Assembly (NCBI RefSeq): GCF_008000935.1
Contig: NZ_CP042831.1
Span: 930,001 to 994,000, forward strand
DNA: 64,000 bases
Source of the DNA: Flavobacterium alkalisoli
Lineage (GTDB): Bacteria > Bacteroidota > Bacteroidia > Flavobacteriales > Flavobacteriaceae
Reading direction: 5' to 3'
Part shown: in pieces, positions 25,411-34,248 of the stretch
How positions within the stretch are numbered: position 1 is the stretch's first letter
Layout of the letters: every line of letters starts with the position of its first letter
Notes under the pieces: model-generated
What the model was told of the DNA's origin: nothing
What the model saw: only the letters and a program-made list of their open reading frames with translations
Database searches by the model: none
Program-made: the position numbers and the translations under genes

Positions 25411-26559
25411 TTATTTTTTATGAATTAATCGCGTTAGTTTAATAGAAAGGTCGGTTAAAATTATTTTTGCATTACCGTTTCGTTCAATGTGGTAAATAGC
25501 ATCCGACAGTTCTTTAAAGATATCGTTTATATTATTTCCGTTTACAAACGGTGCAAAATTTTCAAGTTTGAACTTCTCTACCGATGGTTCCATGAAAACC
25601 AGTTCTTTGGCATTGTAATTTAAAAGCAATGCCTGGCGAAACATATCAATACAAAAATGCAGGAATTGTTTTTGGGCCTCTCGGCCAATTGATGATATCT
25701 GTTCGCTCCATTCAATAAGATTCTGTATGGCTGCCGCATTTCCCTTTGCGCGAAAAGCCGCCCTTACCCATTGTACAAACCATTGTTCAAAAGGATTACC
25801 CCCGGTATCTTTGTTTAAAAGCTGTAGTGCCTTATTATAATTTCCCTGAGCCTGATGCGCAATTTTTAAAGCTTCGTTAGGGTCAAGATTTTGTTGGAAA
25901 ACCAAAGCATCGGCAATAGCCTGCTCACTTAAGCCGCCGAAATGAAGTATCTGGCAACGGGATAAAATGGTTTGCAGTATATCATCATCACTTTCGGCAA
26001 TAAGGATAAAAACAGTTTTTTGCGGAGGCTCTTCCAATAACTTAAGCAATTTGTTTGCTGTGGCTACGTTCATCTTATCTGCCATCCAGATAATCATTAC
26101 TTTGTAACCTCCTTCATAAGACTTTAAGGATAGTGATTTTACAATTTCGTGAGCCTCATCAACACCAATCTGTCCCTGTTTGTTTTGAATATCAATTTTT
26201 CTGTACCAGTCAAAAAGGCTTCCGTAAGGATTTTCTGTAATGAACTCTCTCCAGTATTTTAAAAAGTTGGCACTTACAGGATGGCTTTTTACCTCACCGT
26301 TTGTGGCTACCGGAAATACAAAATGAAGATCGGGGTGCGAAAAATTCTGGAATTTTAAATTGCAGGCAGCATTTCCGTTATTGTTTTCACCTTCGGTATT
26401 ACTGCATAAAATATACTGGGCATAGGCTATTGCCATAGGTAAAGTTCCGGAGCCTTCGGCTCCAATGAACAATTGTGCATGCGGAATTCTTGAAGAATCT
26501 GCACTTTTAGTCAAATGGCTTTTAATATGTTCCTGGCCTAATATATCTGAAAAAAGCAT
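25411..26559 (-). CDS. holB: DNA polymerase III subunit delta'
   Basis: The 382-residue AAA+ subunit belongs to the clamp loader. LFSDILGQEHIKSHL at the start, an arginine-finger-type LSRCQ motif and DKMNVATANKLLKLLEEPP (sensor region) identify it. The Walker A site is degenerate (GAEGSGTLPMA lacks the Lys), as expected for delta', which does not need to hydrolyse ATP. The usual zinc-binding cysteine cluster is thinned (C52, C66 region). The C-terminal collar domain is about 215-380. A TATATTTG -7 box sits only 5 bp upstream of the ATG, so the mRNA may be leaderless. Confidence 0.9.
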   Translation of the reverse strand: MLFSDILGQEHIKSHLTKSADSSRIPHAQLFIGAEGSGTLPMAIAYAQYILCSNTEGENNNGNAACNLKFQNFSHPDLHFVFPVATNGEVKSHPVSANFLKYWREFITENPYGSLFDWYRKIDIQNKQGQIGVDEAHEIVKSLSLKSYEGGYKVMIIWMADKMNVATANKLLKLLEEPPQKTVFILIAESDDDILQTILSRCQILHFGGLSEQAIADALVFQQNLDPNEALKIAHQAQGNYNKALQLLNKDTGGNPFEQWFVQWVRAAFRAKGNAAAIQNLIEWSEQISSIGREAQKQFLHFCIDMFRQALLLNYNAKELVFMEPSVEKFKLENFAPFVNGNNINDIFKELSDAIYHIERNGNAKIILTDLSIKLTRLIHKK

Positions 26560-26563
26560 AGGG

Positions 26564-26571
26564 CAAATATA
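26564..26571 (-). promoter_or_regulatory. -7 promoter box of holB
   Basis: On the minus strand this reads TATATTTG, an exact TAnnTTTG. The start codon begins at 26559, so transcription would begin at or within a few bases of the ATG. Confidence 0.5.
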
Positions 26572-26863
26572 GAAGAATTTGTGGGATGTAACGGTACAGA
26601 ATTATGTTATATGTAATATGCGTATTCTATAGTAACGGGGGGATACAATTTTGTTTTTCTCATTTTCATAACTACATAAAACTACTTTTTGTAAAAGGCT
26701 ATTAGTAAGAACTTTTCCAAAAGAAAGAGTTTCAAATACTGCCTGGCTATCTAAAAAACAGATATTTATGCCGTTTTCAAAAACAGATTAATTATCAAAT
26801 GATTAACTTTGTTAATTAACAAGGGTATCTTAATTTTATTTTAAAATAATTAAGGGAAAAAAC
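26572..26863. other. Non-coding gap between holB and pgk
   Basis: About 290 bp of AT-rich DNA carries the divergent promoters of holB and pgk. It holds no gene I can support, and no clear hairpin or repeat beyond short TTAAT runs. Confidence 0.6.
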
Positions 26864-26871
26864 TATATTTG
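26864..26871 (+). promoter_or_regulatory. -7 promoter box of pgk
   Basis: TATATTTG matches TAnnTTTG and puts the transcript start about 30 nt before the ATG at 26908. The -33 region is AT-rich without a clear TTG. Confidence 0.6.
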
Positions 26872-26907
26872 CGTTTAACCAAATTTAAACAATATTTAAA
26901 ATACACC

Positions 26908-28095
26908 ATGAAGACCCTTAATGACTTTGATTTTAAAGGCAAGAAAGCAGTAATAAGAGTAGACTTTAACGTACCTCTTGACGACAATTTTAACGTAACC
27001 GATGACACAAGGATTGTAGCTGCCAAGCCAACAATAGATAAAATCTTAAAAGACGGGGGAAGTGCCATTTTAATGTCGCATCTTGGAAGACCAAAAGGTA
27101 AAGAAGAAAAATATTCACTTAAACATATAGTTGCAAAAACAAGTGAGGTTCTTGGAGTTAACGTAAAATTTGTTAACGATTGTATTGGAGCTGAAGCTGA
27201 ACAGGCAGCAGCCGATTTAAAACCGGGAGAAGTACTTCTTTTAGAAAACTTACGTTTTTATAATGAAGAGGAAGCAGGTGACGAAAATTTTGCAAAAAAA
27301 CTTGCCGATTTAGGCGATATTTATGTTAACGATGCCTTTGGTACGGCACACCGTGCACATGCATCTACAACAATAATTGCAAAGTTTTTCCCTGAAAATA
27401 AGTGTTTTGGCTCACTTCTTGCTAAAGAGATAGAAAGTCTTAACAAAGTTTTAAATGATAGCAAGAAACCTGTTACGGCTGTTTTAGGAGGTTCTAAAGT
27501 ATCCTCTAAAATTACGGTTATTGAAAATATTCTTGATAAAGTAGATCACATGATTATTGGAGGAGGGATGACATTTACTTTTATTAAAGCTCAGGGAGGT
27601 AAGATAGGCGACTCAATTTGTGAGGACGACAAACTGGATCTTGCCCTTGAGATTATGGCAAAAGCCAAAGAAAAAAATGTACAGTTACACATACCGGTAG
27701 ATGTTATTGCTGCGGATGCTTTTAGCAATGACGCAAATACTAAAATTACCGATGTTTCTGCTATTCCTGATGGCTGGCAAGGTCTTGATGCCGGACCAAA
27801 ATCGCTGGAAAATTTCAAAAAAGTAATACTGGATTCCAAAACCATTTTATGGAATGGGCCTCTTGGGGTTTTCGAAATGGAGAACTTTTCAAAAGGTACT
27901 ATAGAGCTTGGTAATTTTATTGCCGAAGCTACAGAAAAAGGAGCTTTCTCTCTTGTAGGAGGGGGGGACTCTGTTGCTGCTGTTAAGCAGTTTGGCCTTG
28001 AGCCGAAAATGAGCTATGTATCTACCGGAGGTGGTGCAATGCTTGAAATGCTGGAAGGAAGAACGCTTCCGGGTATCGCTGCCATTTTAGAATAG
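26908..28095 (+). CDS. pgk: Phosphoglycerate kinase
   Basis: The 395-residue cytosolic enzyme of glycolysis and gluconeogenesis transfers the phosphate of 1,3-bisphosphoglycerate to [51 protein letters not shown] and GGGDSVAA are all present, covering the two lobes and the nucleotide site. The frame extends 13 codons upstream, but those lie on the -7 box, so the ATG at 26908 ([14 protein letters not shown]) is the start. It is monocistronic or leads into the mltD-like gene 99 bp on, and no terminator hairpin separates them. Confidence 0.97.
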   Translation: MKTLNDFDFKGKKAVIRVDFNVPLDDNFNVTDDTRIVAAKPTIDKILKDGGSAILMSHLGRPKGKEEKYSLKHIVAKTSEVLGVNVKFVNDCIGAEAEQAAADLKPGEVLLLENLRFYNEEEAGDENFAKKLADLGDIYVNDAFGTAHRAHASTTIIAKFFPENKCFGSLLAKEIESLNKVLNDSKKPVTAVLGGSKVSSKITVIENILDKVDHMIIGGGMTFTFIKAQGGKIGDSICEDDKLDLALEIMAKAKEKNVQLHIPVDVIAADAFSNDANTKITDVSAIPDGWQGLDAGPKSLENFKKVILDSKTILWNGPLGVFEMENFSKGTIELGNFIAEATEKGAFSLVGGGDSVAAVKQFGLEPKMSYVSTGGGAMLEMLEGRTLPGIAAILE

Positions 28096-28194
28096 TGGGA
28101 GTGTTAAAATTTATACGATTAACGAGAAACTAAAGTTATACCATACATTGTTACTTTGTAATACATTGTAATTTAACTGCTTAATAAGTAAATT

Positions 28195-29907
28195 ATGAAT
28201 AAAAAAAGAACATTGTCTTTGCTGTTGGCAGCATTTTCGATTGGAGCTTTTGCACAGGAAACGGCAGAAGCTGACATACAAATTAAACCAGTTATAAAGA
28301 TGTCCTTCCTGGACTCTGTAAAATCGGGTTTTGTACGCCATGAGGAAATGAGATGTATCGACAGCCTATGGATGAAGGAGCTTGCAAACAATGATTTGTT
28401 TGAAGACATGCAGGAGGATATAGAAAGGTTAAACCCCGATGACGATGTAACTTTTGACCTGTCTACAGAACTACTTCAGCAAAGACTGAAAGAAATGGAC
28501 GCTAAGTCGCCATTTAACATTGAGTACAGTAAAGGCCTTGAGAACATTATTAAATCTTATTTAAAAAACAGGCCAAAAGGCTTTGAGCGCCTTATGGCTA
28601 TTTCCCAGTACTATTTCCCGATGTTTGAAGAACATTTGGCGAAATATGATGTGCCTATCGAAATTAAGTACCTGGCTGTTATCGAGTCGGCACTTAACCC
28701 AAGAGCAAAATCAAGGGTTGGTGCAACCGGTTTGTGGCAGTTTATGTACCCTACAGGTAAGCAGTATAATCTTGAGGTAAACTCTTATGTGGATGAGCGT
28801 TGCGACCCGCTTAAGGCTACCGAAGCTGCATGCCAGTACTTATCAAGCCTGTATAATATTTTTGGCGACTGGGATCTGGTACTTGCATCATACAATGCCG
28901 GTCCGGGTAACGTAACTAAGGCTATCCGTAGGTCAAACGGTCATAAAAACTACTGGAACATAAGAAAAAACCTTCCACGTGAAACACAGGGTTATGTTCC
29001 TGCATTCCTTGCAACCATGTATATTTATGAATATGGTAAAGAGCACGGTATTAAACCAAGACAGGCTTCAATGACTTATTTTGAGACCGACACTGTTATG
29101 GTAAAACGCAAAATGTCGTTCAGGCAGGTTGCTGATTTACTTGATGTACCTGTTGAGGAACTACAGTTCTTAAACCCCATCTATAAACTGGATGTTATTC
29201 CTTTTGTTGCAGATGAGCCACATTATTTAAGGTTACCGAAAGACAAGGTAGGATTATTTACCTCTAATGAAACGGCAATCTATGCTTATGTAGATTATGA
29301 AGACCTTAAGAGGGAAAGGCCGTACTTTGTTGACGAAGGCGATAAGGAAGCATTAGCTACTATTGGAAAAACGACTAAAGTTAAGACTAAATATCATACC
29401 GTTAAGAGAGGTGATGTTTTAGGTAAGATTGCCGATAAATACAATGTATCCATTACAGATTTAAGAAAGTGGAACAAAATTAAAGGCAATACCATTTATG
29501 CCGGACAAAAGCTAAAAATTAACGAAACTATTATAGTTAATATACCTCAGGAAACTGCTGTTGCAGCTAAGCCTAAAAAAGCTGCCAAGCCGGAAGTTAA
29601 GAAAGAGGCAGAGCCTGAAGTAGCTGAAGCTACTTCAGATGAAGAAACTGCTGTTGCTGTTGCGGATGCTGACACTGAGGAAGCTGAAGAAGTTAAACCG
29701 GTTGTTGTTGCTAAGGAAACCAAAAGATCTAAAAGTGTAAACTACGAAGAAGAGCGTTTATATATTGTTCAAAAAGGAGATTCACTTTTCAGTATAGCAA
29801 GAAAGCACCCAGGTGTAACTGTTGAAAACCTTAAGGACTGGAATAAGCTTAAGGGCGAAAACATTCAACCGGGAATGAAGCTTAAGGTTAAGTCTGCTAT
29901 TAACTAA
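28195..29907 (+). CDS. mltD: MltD-like lytic transglycosylase with two LysM domains
   Basis: The 570-residue protein has a signal peptide (LLLAAFSIGAFAQE). The SLT/GH23 domain (about 145-300) contains AVIESALNPRAKS, with the presumed catalytic Glu at 164, plus GLWQFMYPTGKQYNL, LASYNAGPGNV and LPRETQGYVP. LysM domains lie at about 400-443 and 521-566, separated by an Ala/Glu/Lys/Val-rich linker. It cleaves peptidoglycan in the periplasm. No lipobox Cys is seen, so it is probably soluble and held by LysM. A near-consensus parS (28971-28986) falls in the LPRETQG codons. Confidence 0.93.
   Translation: MNKKRTLSLLLAAFSIGAFAQETAEADIQIKPVIKMSFLDSVKSGFVRHEEMRCIDSLWMKELANNDLFEDMQEDIERLNPDDDVTFDLSTELLQQRLKEMDAKSPFNIEYSKGLENIIKSYLKNRPKGFERLMAISQYYFPMFEEHLAKYDVPIEIKYLAVIESALNPRAKSRVGATGLWQFMYPTGKQYNLEVNSYVDERCDPLKATEAACQYLSSLYNIFGDWDLVLASYNAGPGNVTKAIRRSNGHKNYWNIRKNLPRETQGYVPAFLATMYIYEYGKEHGIKPRQASMTYFETDTVMVKRKMSFRQVADLLDVPVEELQFLNPIYKLDVIPFVADEPHYLRLPKDKVGLFTSNETAIYAYVDYEDLKRERPYFVDEGDKEALATIGKTTKVKTKYHTVKRGDVLGKIADKYNVSITDLRKWNKIKGNTIYAGQKLKINETIIVNIPQETAVAAKPKKAAKPEVKKEAEPEVAEATSDEETAVAVADADTEEAEEVKPVVVAKETKRSKSVNYEEERLYIVQKGDSLFSIARKHPGVTVENLKDWNKLKGENIQPGMKLKVKSAIN
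28971..28986. other. Near-consensus parS site within mltD
   Basis: CCTTCCACGTGAAACA matches TGTTNCACGTGAAACA at all but the first two bases. It encodes a conserved LPRET stretch, so the match may be partly a coding coincidence. Confidence 0.4.
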
Positions 29908-29916
29908 AAAACTGTC

Positions 29917-30885
29917 ATGTCGGGAGCAAAACAAATATTGTATTTTGTTTTTATCCTGTGTATTATCGGCTGTAACAGTGATAATAGCAGTGATAGCAGC
30001 GATTCCAATATCAATGAAATTTCTATAATTATAGATGATGTCCTGTGGAACGGCGATGTGGGCGACAGCCTGCGAAAAAAACTCGCCGCTCCCGTAGAGG
30101 GCCTCACTCAGGAAGAACCTCTTTTTACCCTTAATCAATACAACGAAAAAGTTTTTGGAGGTAAGCTTACAAAAGGCCGAAACATTATTGTTATCGATAA
30201 GGATACCATTAACAGCTTTACCGAAAAGACCAACAGGTACTGCAGGCCACAAAATGTATTTACCATAAGGGGTAAGAATGCACAGGAAATACTTTTTCTT
30301 ATTGAAATACATGCCGACGAAATAATCAGGGCCATTAAGGAAACCGAAGTTAATGAGAATCAACAGCGAAATATTAAATCGGGATTGGTTAATCATGGTG
30401 TTTTCGAAAAGTTTGGGGTTTGCATCAATGTTCCTTCCACCTATACTTATGCCATAAATAACAATGATTTTTTGTGGCTAAAAAAAGATACGCCCGGAGG
30501 TAATACCAGCCTGCTATTATACAGGGTACCGTGCAATGTTATTGAAAGAGACAAGACTATTTTGAATAACATTATCAAAATGCGTGATTCTGTTGGGGCA
30601 AGGTATATACATGGGCAGGACGATAATACATTTATGGTAACCGAAGAGGCCTATTCTCCGTACTTTTTTACTACAAGCTATCATAATAAAATGGTTTTTG
30701 AAACCCGTGGCAACTGGGAAATGAAAAACGATTTTATGAACGGGCCATTTATAAATTATGCCGTTAGGGATGATAAAAACAACAGTTACCTGGTAATTGA
30801 AGGATTTATATACAGCCCTTCTTCCCCCAAAAGAGATTTGATTGTAGAACTTGAGTCTATAATCAGGTCTGCAGAATTTCTATGA
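29917..30885 (+). CDS. DUF4837 family lipoprotein
   Basis: The 322-residue protein has a lipobox FILCIIGC (Cys19) followed by a Ser/Asp/Asn-rich linker. The mature part matches DUF4837: IIIDDVLWNGDVGDSLRKKL, GRNIIVIDKDT, VPSTYTYAINNNDFLWLKKDTPGGNTSLLLY and TRGNWEMKNDFMNGPFINYAV. It is membrane-anchored in the envelope and its function is unknown. It follows mltD by 9 bp and its stop overlaps the GNAT start (ATGA), so the three form an operon. Confidence 0.87.
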   Translation: MSGAKQILYFVFILCIIGCNSDNSSDSSDSNINEISIIIDDVLWNGDVGDSLRKKLAAPVEGLTQEEPLFTLNQYNEKVFGGKLTKGRNIIVIDKDTINSFTEKTNRYCRPQNVFTIRGKNAQEILFLIEIHADEIIRAIKETEVNENQQRNIKSGLVNHGVFEKFGVCINVPSTYTYAINNNDFLWLKKDTPGGNTSLLLYRVPCNVIERDKTILNNIIKMRDSVGARYIHGQDDNTFMVTEEAYSPYFFTTSYHNKMVFETRGNWEMKNDFMNGPFINYAVRDDKNNSYLVIEGFIYSPSSPKRDLIVELESIIRSAEFL

Positions 30886-31328
30886 AACCAATATTCAAAA
30901 TAAAGCGATTTAACGAACTTTCTTTAACCGAACTATACGAACTCCTGCAATTGCGTAGTGAGGTGTTTGTGGTGGAGCAAAATTGCGTTTATCAGGACAT
31001 AGATGGTAAAGACATGAAGGCGCTTCATCTTATTGGAGAATATGATGGGAAGATAGTGGCTTATGCTCGATTGTTTTCTGCGGGTTATTATTTTGACAAT
31101 GCCTCCATAGGAAGGGTTGTAATAGACGAAAAGTATCGTGACCGTAAATGGGGTCATGATTTAATAAAAGAAGCGCTGGAAGGCATTAAAATTCATTTTA
31201 ATGCTACAGCGGTTACAATCTCTGCGCAGCTTTATCTCAAAAAGTTTTATGAAGCCCACGGCTTTAAACAGGAAGGGGAAGGCTATCTTGAAGACGGCAT
31301 TCCCCATATAAAAATGAATATTCTGTAA
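30882..31328 (+). CDS. ElaA-like GNAT acetyltransferase
   Basis: The 148-residue protein belongs to the ElaA/YiiD branch of GNAT enzymes: LTELYELLQLRSEVFVVEQNCVYQDIDGKDM at the N-terminus, and ASIGRVVIDEKYRDRKWGHDLIKEAL as the acetyl-CoA site with a basic R/K-x-x-G-x-G/A pattern. The acceptor is unknown. It overlaps DUF4837 by 4 bp and converges on the OmpA-family gene 2 bp away, with no hairpin between them. Confidence 0.88.
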   Translation: MKPIFKIKRFNELSLTELYELLQLRSEVFVVEQNCVYQDIDGKDMKALHLIGEYDGKIVAYARLFSAGYYFDNASIGRVVIDEKYRDRKWGHDLIKEALEGIKIHFNATAVTISAQLYLKKFYEAHGFKQEGEGYLEDGIPHIKMNIL

Positions 31329-31330
31329 AT

Positions 31331-32149
31331 CTAGATTTTTGTAATTAAAAATTCCACACGCCTGTCAAATTCAGATCCTTTACCAAGAGGCTGGGTGTTC
31401 CCATAACCCTTGTAGGTAAGACGTCTAGCAGGAATCTTTTTAGACACCAGGTATTTATAAACGGCATAGGCCCTGTTTTTAGACAATTCCCTTTTTTTGG
31501 TATCCATATCAATGGCTTCTTTCTGGAAGGTTGGCGTACAGCATATATGCCCCTGGATTTCAAATTCAAGGTTTTTGTATTTGTGTAGTATCCGGGCAAC
31601 CTTGTCAAGTTCTTTTCTTGAGGAAAGGGTTAATTTGCTGCTACCCCTGTCAAAAAGGATGTTTCGCATAATTACCCTGTCGCCCACTACCATTTTCTCC
31701 TTAAGGGCATCATATACGCCCGGATCTAACGGAGGGGGAGGAAGCGGCTCAAAATTAACCACAACGTCTACACGCCTGTTTTTAGCACGTGCTTCAGATA
31801 CGTTATCAATATCTTCTTCCAGTAAGATTCTTCCGCGGCCTTCAATGGTAACAATAATCTTGTTTTTAATACCCTTTTCAATCAGCTTGTTTTTAATGGT
31901 GTTAGCACGATTGTTAGAAAGCTTAAAGTTGTATTCATCTTTTCCGCGGTCGTCGCAGTACCCAAAAATCTGGATACTTTCTACACGGGTAGTGTCTAAT
32001 GCCTGAATAAAGGCAACCACGTCGGTAGCCTGTTTTTCTTTCAGGTCAAATTTGTCAAACTCAAAGTAAATTGAGTGTACTACTTCCTCTTGGGAAAATA
32101 ATGGTTTTGGCAGTAAAAATAATAATAAGATGCAGTAAAAAGGTTTCAT
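31331..32149 (-). CDS. OmpA-family protein with two peptidoglycan-binding domains
   Basis: The 272-residue protein has a signal peptide (MKPFYCILLLFLLPKPLFSQ). Two OmpA-C domains are present: about 22-125 (IYFEFDKFDLKE, GYCDDRGKDEYNFKLSNNRANTIKNKL) and about 155-272 (NILFDRGSSKLTLSSRKELD, GHICCTPTF, SKNRAYAVYKYLV, GYGNTQP). Such domains bind diaminopimelate of peptidoglycan. The first has the usual Asp-Arg pair. The second carries an unusual CC in place of the normal TD/DN residues. It lies 9 bp downstream of kup on the same strand. Confidence 0.88.
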   Translation of the reverse strand: MKPFYCILLLFLLPKPLFSQEEVVHSIYFEFDKFDLKEKQATDVVAFIQALDTTRVESIQIFGYCDDRGKDEYNFKLSNNRANTIKNKLIEKGIKNKIIVTIEGRGRILLEEDIDNVSEARAKNRRVDVVVNFEPLPPPPLDPGVYDALKEKMVVGDRVIMRNILFDRGSSKLTLSSRKELDKVARILHKYKNLEFEIQGHICCTPTFQKEAIDMDTKKRELSKNRAYAVYKYLVSKKIPARRLTYKGYGNTQPLGKGSEFDRRVEFLITKI

Positions 32150-32158
32150 TTGTAATTA

Positions 32159-34132
32159 TTAGTTAGGATCTTCAACCCTTGTTAAATGCAGGTCCTCAGG
32201 AGGGTGTATCACAATTGGGAACTGCTCTACCTTAACAGAGCTGTTGTCTAGTCCAAATGCACGGCCTTCAGTAAGGCTCACCTTCTTAAGCACAAAGTAT
32301 ATATCAAGGATTATTCTTTCATACCAAGGTAAATCGTTGTCGTAAGACAGGAATTTTTCGATAATCACAAATTTAAAATCACCAATTACATTGTTACGGT
32401 TTAGCGATTCATAACGGCTGGTAATATCTACCTCTCCGTTTTTAACCATGTCCCTTACAACGTTCTTAAACATAAGGTTAACCCTTGGTGCCACACGGAA
32501 ACCAAGATAAAAGTCAACCCTTATCACATCATCTTTCATGATTTCCCTTACACGGTAATCCATACGGTAAGGTTCATCTACCACATTGACATGCACAAAC
32601 CAGTAAATGTCGGCACGTTTTGGTCTTTTTTGTAATATCGAATATATAATTTTCGATTCTATTTCGTCACTAAACTGAGCGTTAGTTAAGTATACCAGGT
32701 GAGTGGCATACTTAGGTATCGACTGATCGTTGCTCAGGTCGGCAAGTACGCTTTTATAGTTGTCAATTTTAGTAAACTCGGTGTACTCGCTGCGTATCTT
32801 TTTCGCTGTAAACCAAACTGCCATGATAAACGAAAGCAATCCGGCAATGATGAGCGAAACATATCCTCCGTGGGTAAACTTACTGATATTAGCTATAAAG
32901 AACGAAATTTCTATTGAGAAATATACCGCTACGGTAAAGATTATCAGGATTGGATTATAGCGTTTCATGACCATATAATAGCCCAAAAGGGTAGTGGTCA
33001 TTATCATGCACAGTACGATGGCAAGGCCGTAAGCCGCTTCCATATTACCTGATTCCTTAAAGTGCAGTACTACAAATACACATCCCAGGAATAATAGCCA
33101 GTTGACTGACGGAATATACAGCTGTCCCCTAAGTTCTGTAGGGAATTTAACCGACACTTTAGGCCAGAAGTTTAGACGCATTGCCTCACTTATTAGTGTA
33201 AACGAACCACTTATTAAAGCTTGCGAAGCTATAACGGCCGCTGAGGTTGCAATGGCAATACCAACGGGTACAAACCAATCTGGCATTAAAAGGTAGAAAG
33301 GGTTACCGGGGTTAGAGTTATCGCTTAATTCAGCCAGGGTTTTACCCGAATGAGATATTAGGTAAGCTCCCTGCCCAAAATAGTTTAATACCAGCATGCT
33401 TTTTACAAATCCCCAACTGATACGGATGTTGCTTCTTCCACAGTGTCCCATATCGCTGTATAGAGCTTCAGCTCCTGTTGTACAAAGGAAAACAAAGCCC
33501 AACACATGGAAACCTTCGGGATGTATTTTCAATAAGTGGAAAGCGTAGTAAGGGTTAAGCGCTTTTAAAACTTCTATGTTTGAGATAAGCGGAATAATAC
33601 CTAATATTCCCAGCATACCGAACCAAATAAGCATCATAGGCCCGAAAAACTTACCTACCAGCTTAGTACCAAAGCGCTGTATGGCAAAAAGGATAAAAAG
33701 GATTCCTATAACGATAGGCACCGTATCCAGTTCCGGATTATAAATCCTTAAACCTTCTATTGCAGATGAAACGGAGATGGGTGGGGTAATAATACCATCG
33801 GCCAAAAGGGCGCTACCTCCTATAATGGCGGGAACTATAAGTCCTTTTTTCTTTAATCGTTTTACAAGGGTATAAAGAGAGAAAATACCACCTTCGCCCT
33901 TATTATCGGCTTGTAAGGTAAGTATTACATACTTTACTGTGGTTTGCAGTGTAAGTGTCCAGAAGATACAGGAGAGAGCACCAAGAACAATATCCTGCTC
34001 TATGGCTTCACCTCCCATTATGGCCTTCATTACATATAAGGGAGAAGTACCTATATCTCCATAAATAATTCCTAAAGTAACAATAAGTCCGCCTAAGGTT
34101 ACTTTGTTCAAATGTTTGTGACTACTGCTCAC
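32159..34132 (-). CDS. kup: KUP/HAK/KT family potassium uptake transporter
   Basis: The 657-residue inner-membrane protein has about 12 hydrophobic segments. Its N-terminus, LGIIYGDIGTSPLYVMKAIM, together with NKGEGGIFSLYTLVKRLKKKG and GGSALLADGIITPPISVSSAIEGL, is the family signature for K+/H+ symport. The C-terminal cytoplasmic domain is about 460-657. A TACCTTTG box (34154-34161) lies upstream. It is followed by the OmpA-family gene and probably co-transcribed with it. Confidence 0.95.
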   Translation of the reverse strand: MSSSHKHLNKVTLGGLIVTLGIIYGDIGTSPLYVMKAIMGGEAIEQDIVLGALSCIFWTLTLQTTVKYVILTLQADNKGEGGIFSLYTLVKRLKKKGLIVPAIIGGSALLADGIITPPISVSSAIEGLRIYNPELDTVPIVIGILFILFAIQRFGTKLVGKFFGPMMLIWFGMLGILGIIPLISNIEVLKALNPYYAFHLLKIHPEGFHVLGFVFLCTTGAEALYSDMGHCGRSNIRISWGFVKSMLVLNYFGQGAYLISHSGKTLAELSDNSNPGNPFYLLMPDWFVPVGIAIATSAAVIASQALISGSFTLISEAMRLNFWPKVSVKFPTELRGQLYIPSVNWLLFLGCVFVVLHFKESGNMEAAYGLAIVLCMIMTTTLLGYYMVMKRYNPILIIFTVAVYFSIEISFFIANISKFTHGGYVSLIIAGLLSFIMAVWFTAKKIRSEYTEFTKIDNYKSVLADLSNDQSIPKYATHLVYLTNAQFSDEIESKIIYSILQKRPKRADIYWFVHVNVVDEPYRMDYRVREIMKDDVIRVDFYLGFRVAPRVNLMFKNVVRDMVKNGEVDITSRYESLNRNNVIGDFKFVIIEKFLSYDNDLPWYERIILDIYFVLKKVSLTEGRAFGLDNSSVKVEQFPIVIHPPEDLHLTRVEDPN

Positions 34133-34153
34133 GATAACAATAAATTAAAACAG

Positions 34154-34161
34154 CAAAGGTA
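34154..34161 (-). promoter_or_regulatory. -7 promoter box of kup
   Basis: On the minus strand this reads TACCTTTG, an exact TAnnTTTG, about 20 nt before the kup start codon. Confidence 0.55.
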
Positions 34162-34206
34162 TATGTTTTTATAAATAACGTTAAGTGCACCTGTGATATT
34201 TAACCT

Positions 34207-34240
34207 AAAAAAAATCCTCAGGTACTTAAACCTGAGGATT
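34207..34240 (-). terminator. Terminator of the S41 protease gene
   Basis: AATCCTCAGGT (34213-34223) pairs with ACCTGAGGATT (34230-34240), a perfect 11 bp stem with a 6 nt loop. The A run at 34207-34214 is the T tail on the minus strand, beyond the stop at 34249. Confidence 0.9.
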
Positions 34241-34248
34241 TCGGTGCA

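Noticed and set aside
25411..26559. Broken Walker A motif in HolB as a sign of gene decay
   Set aside because: Delta' subunits normally lack a working ATP site, and the protein is otherwise full length.
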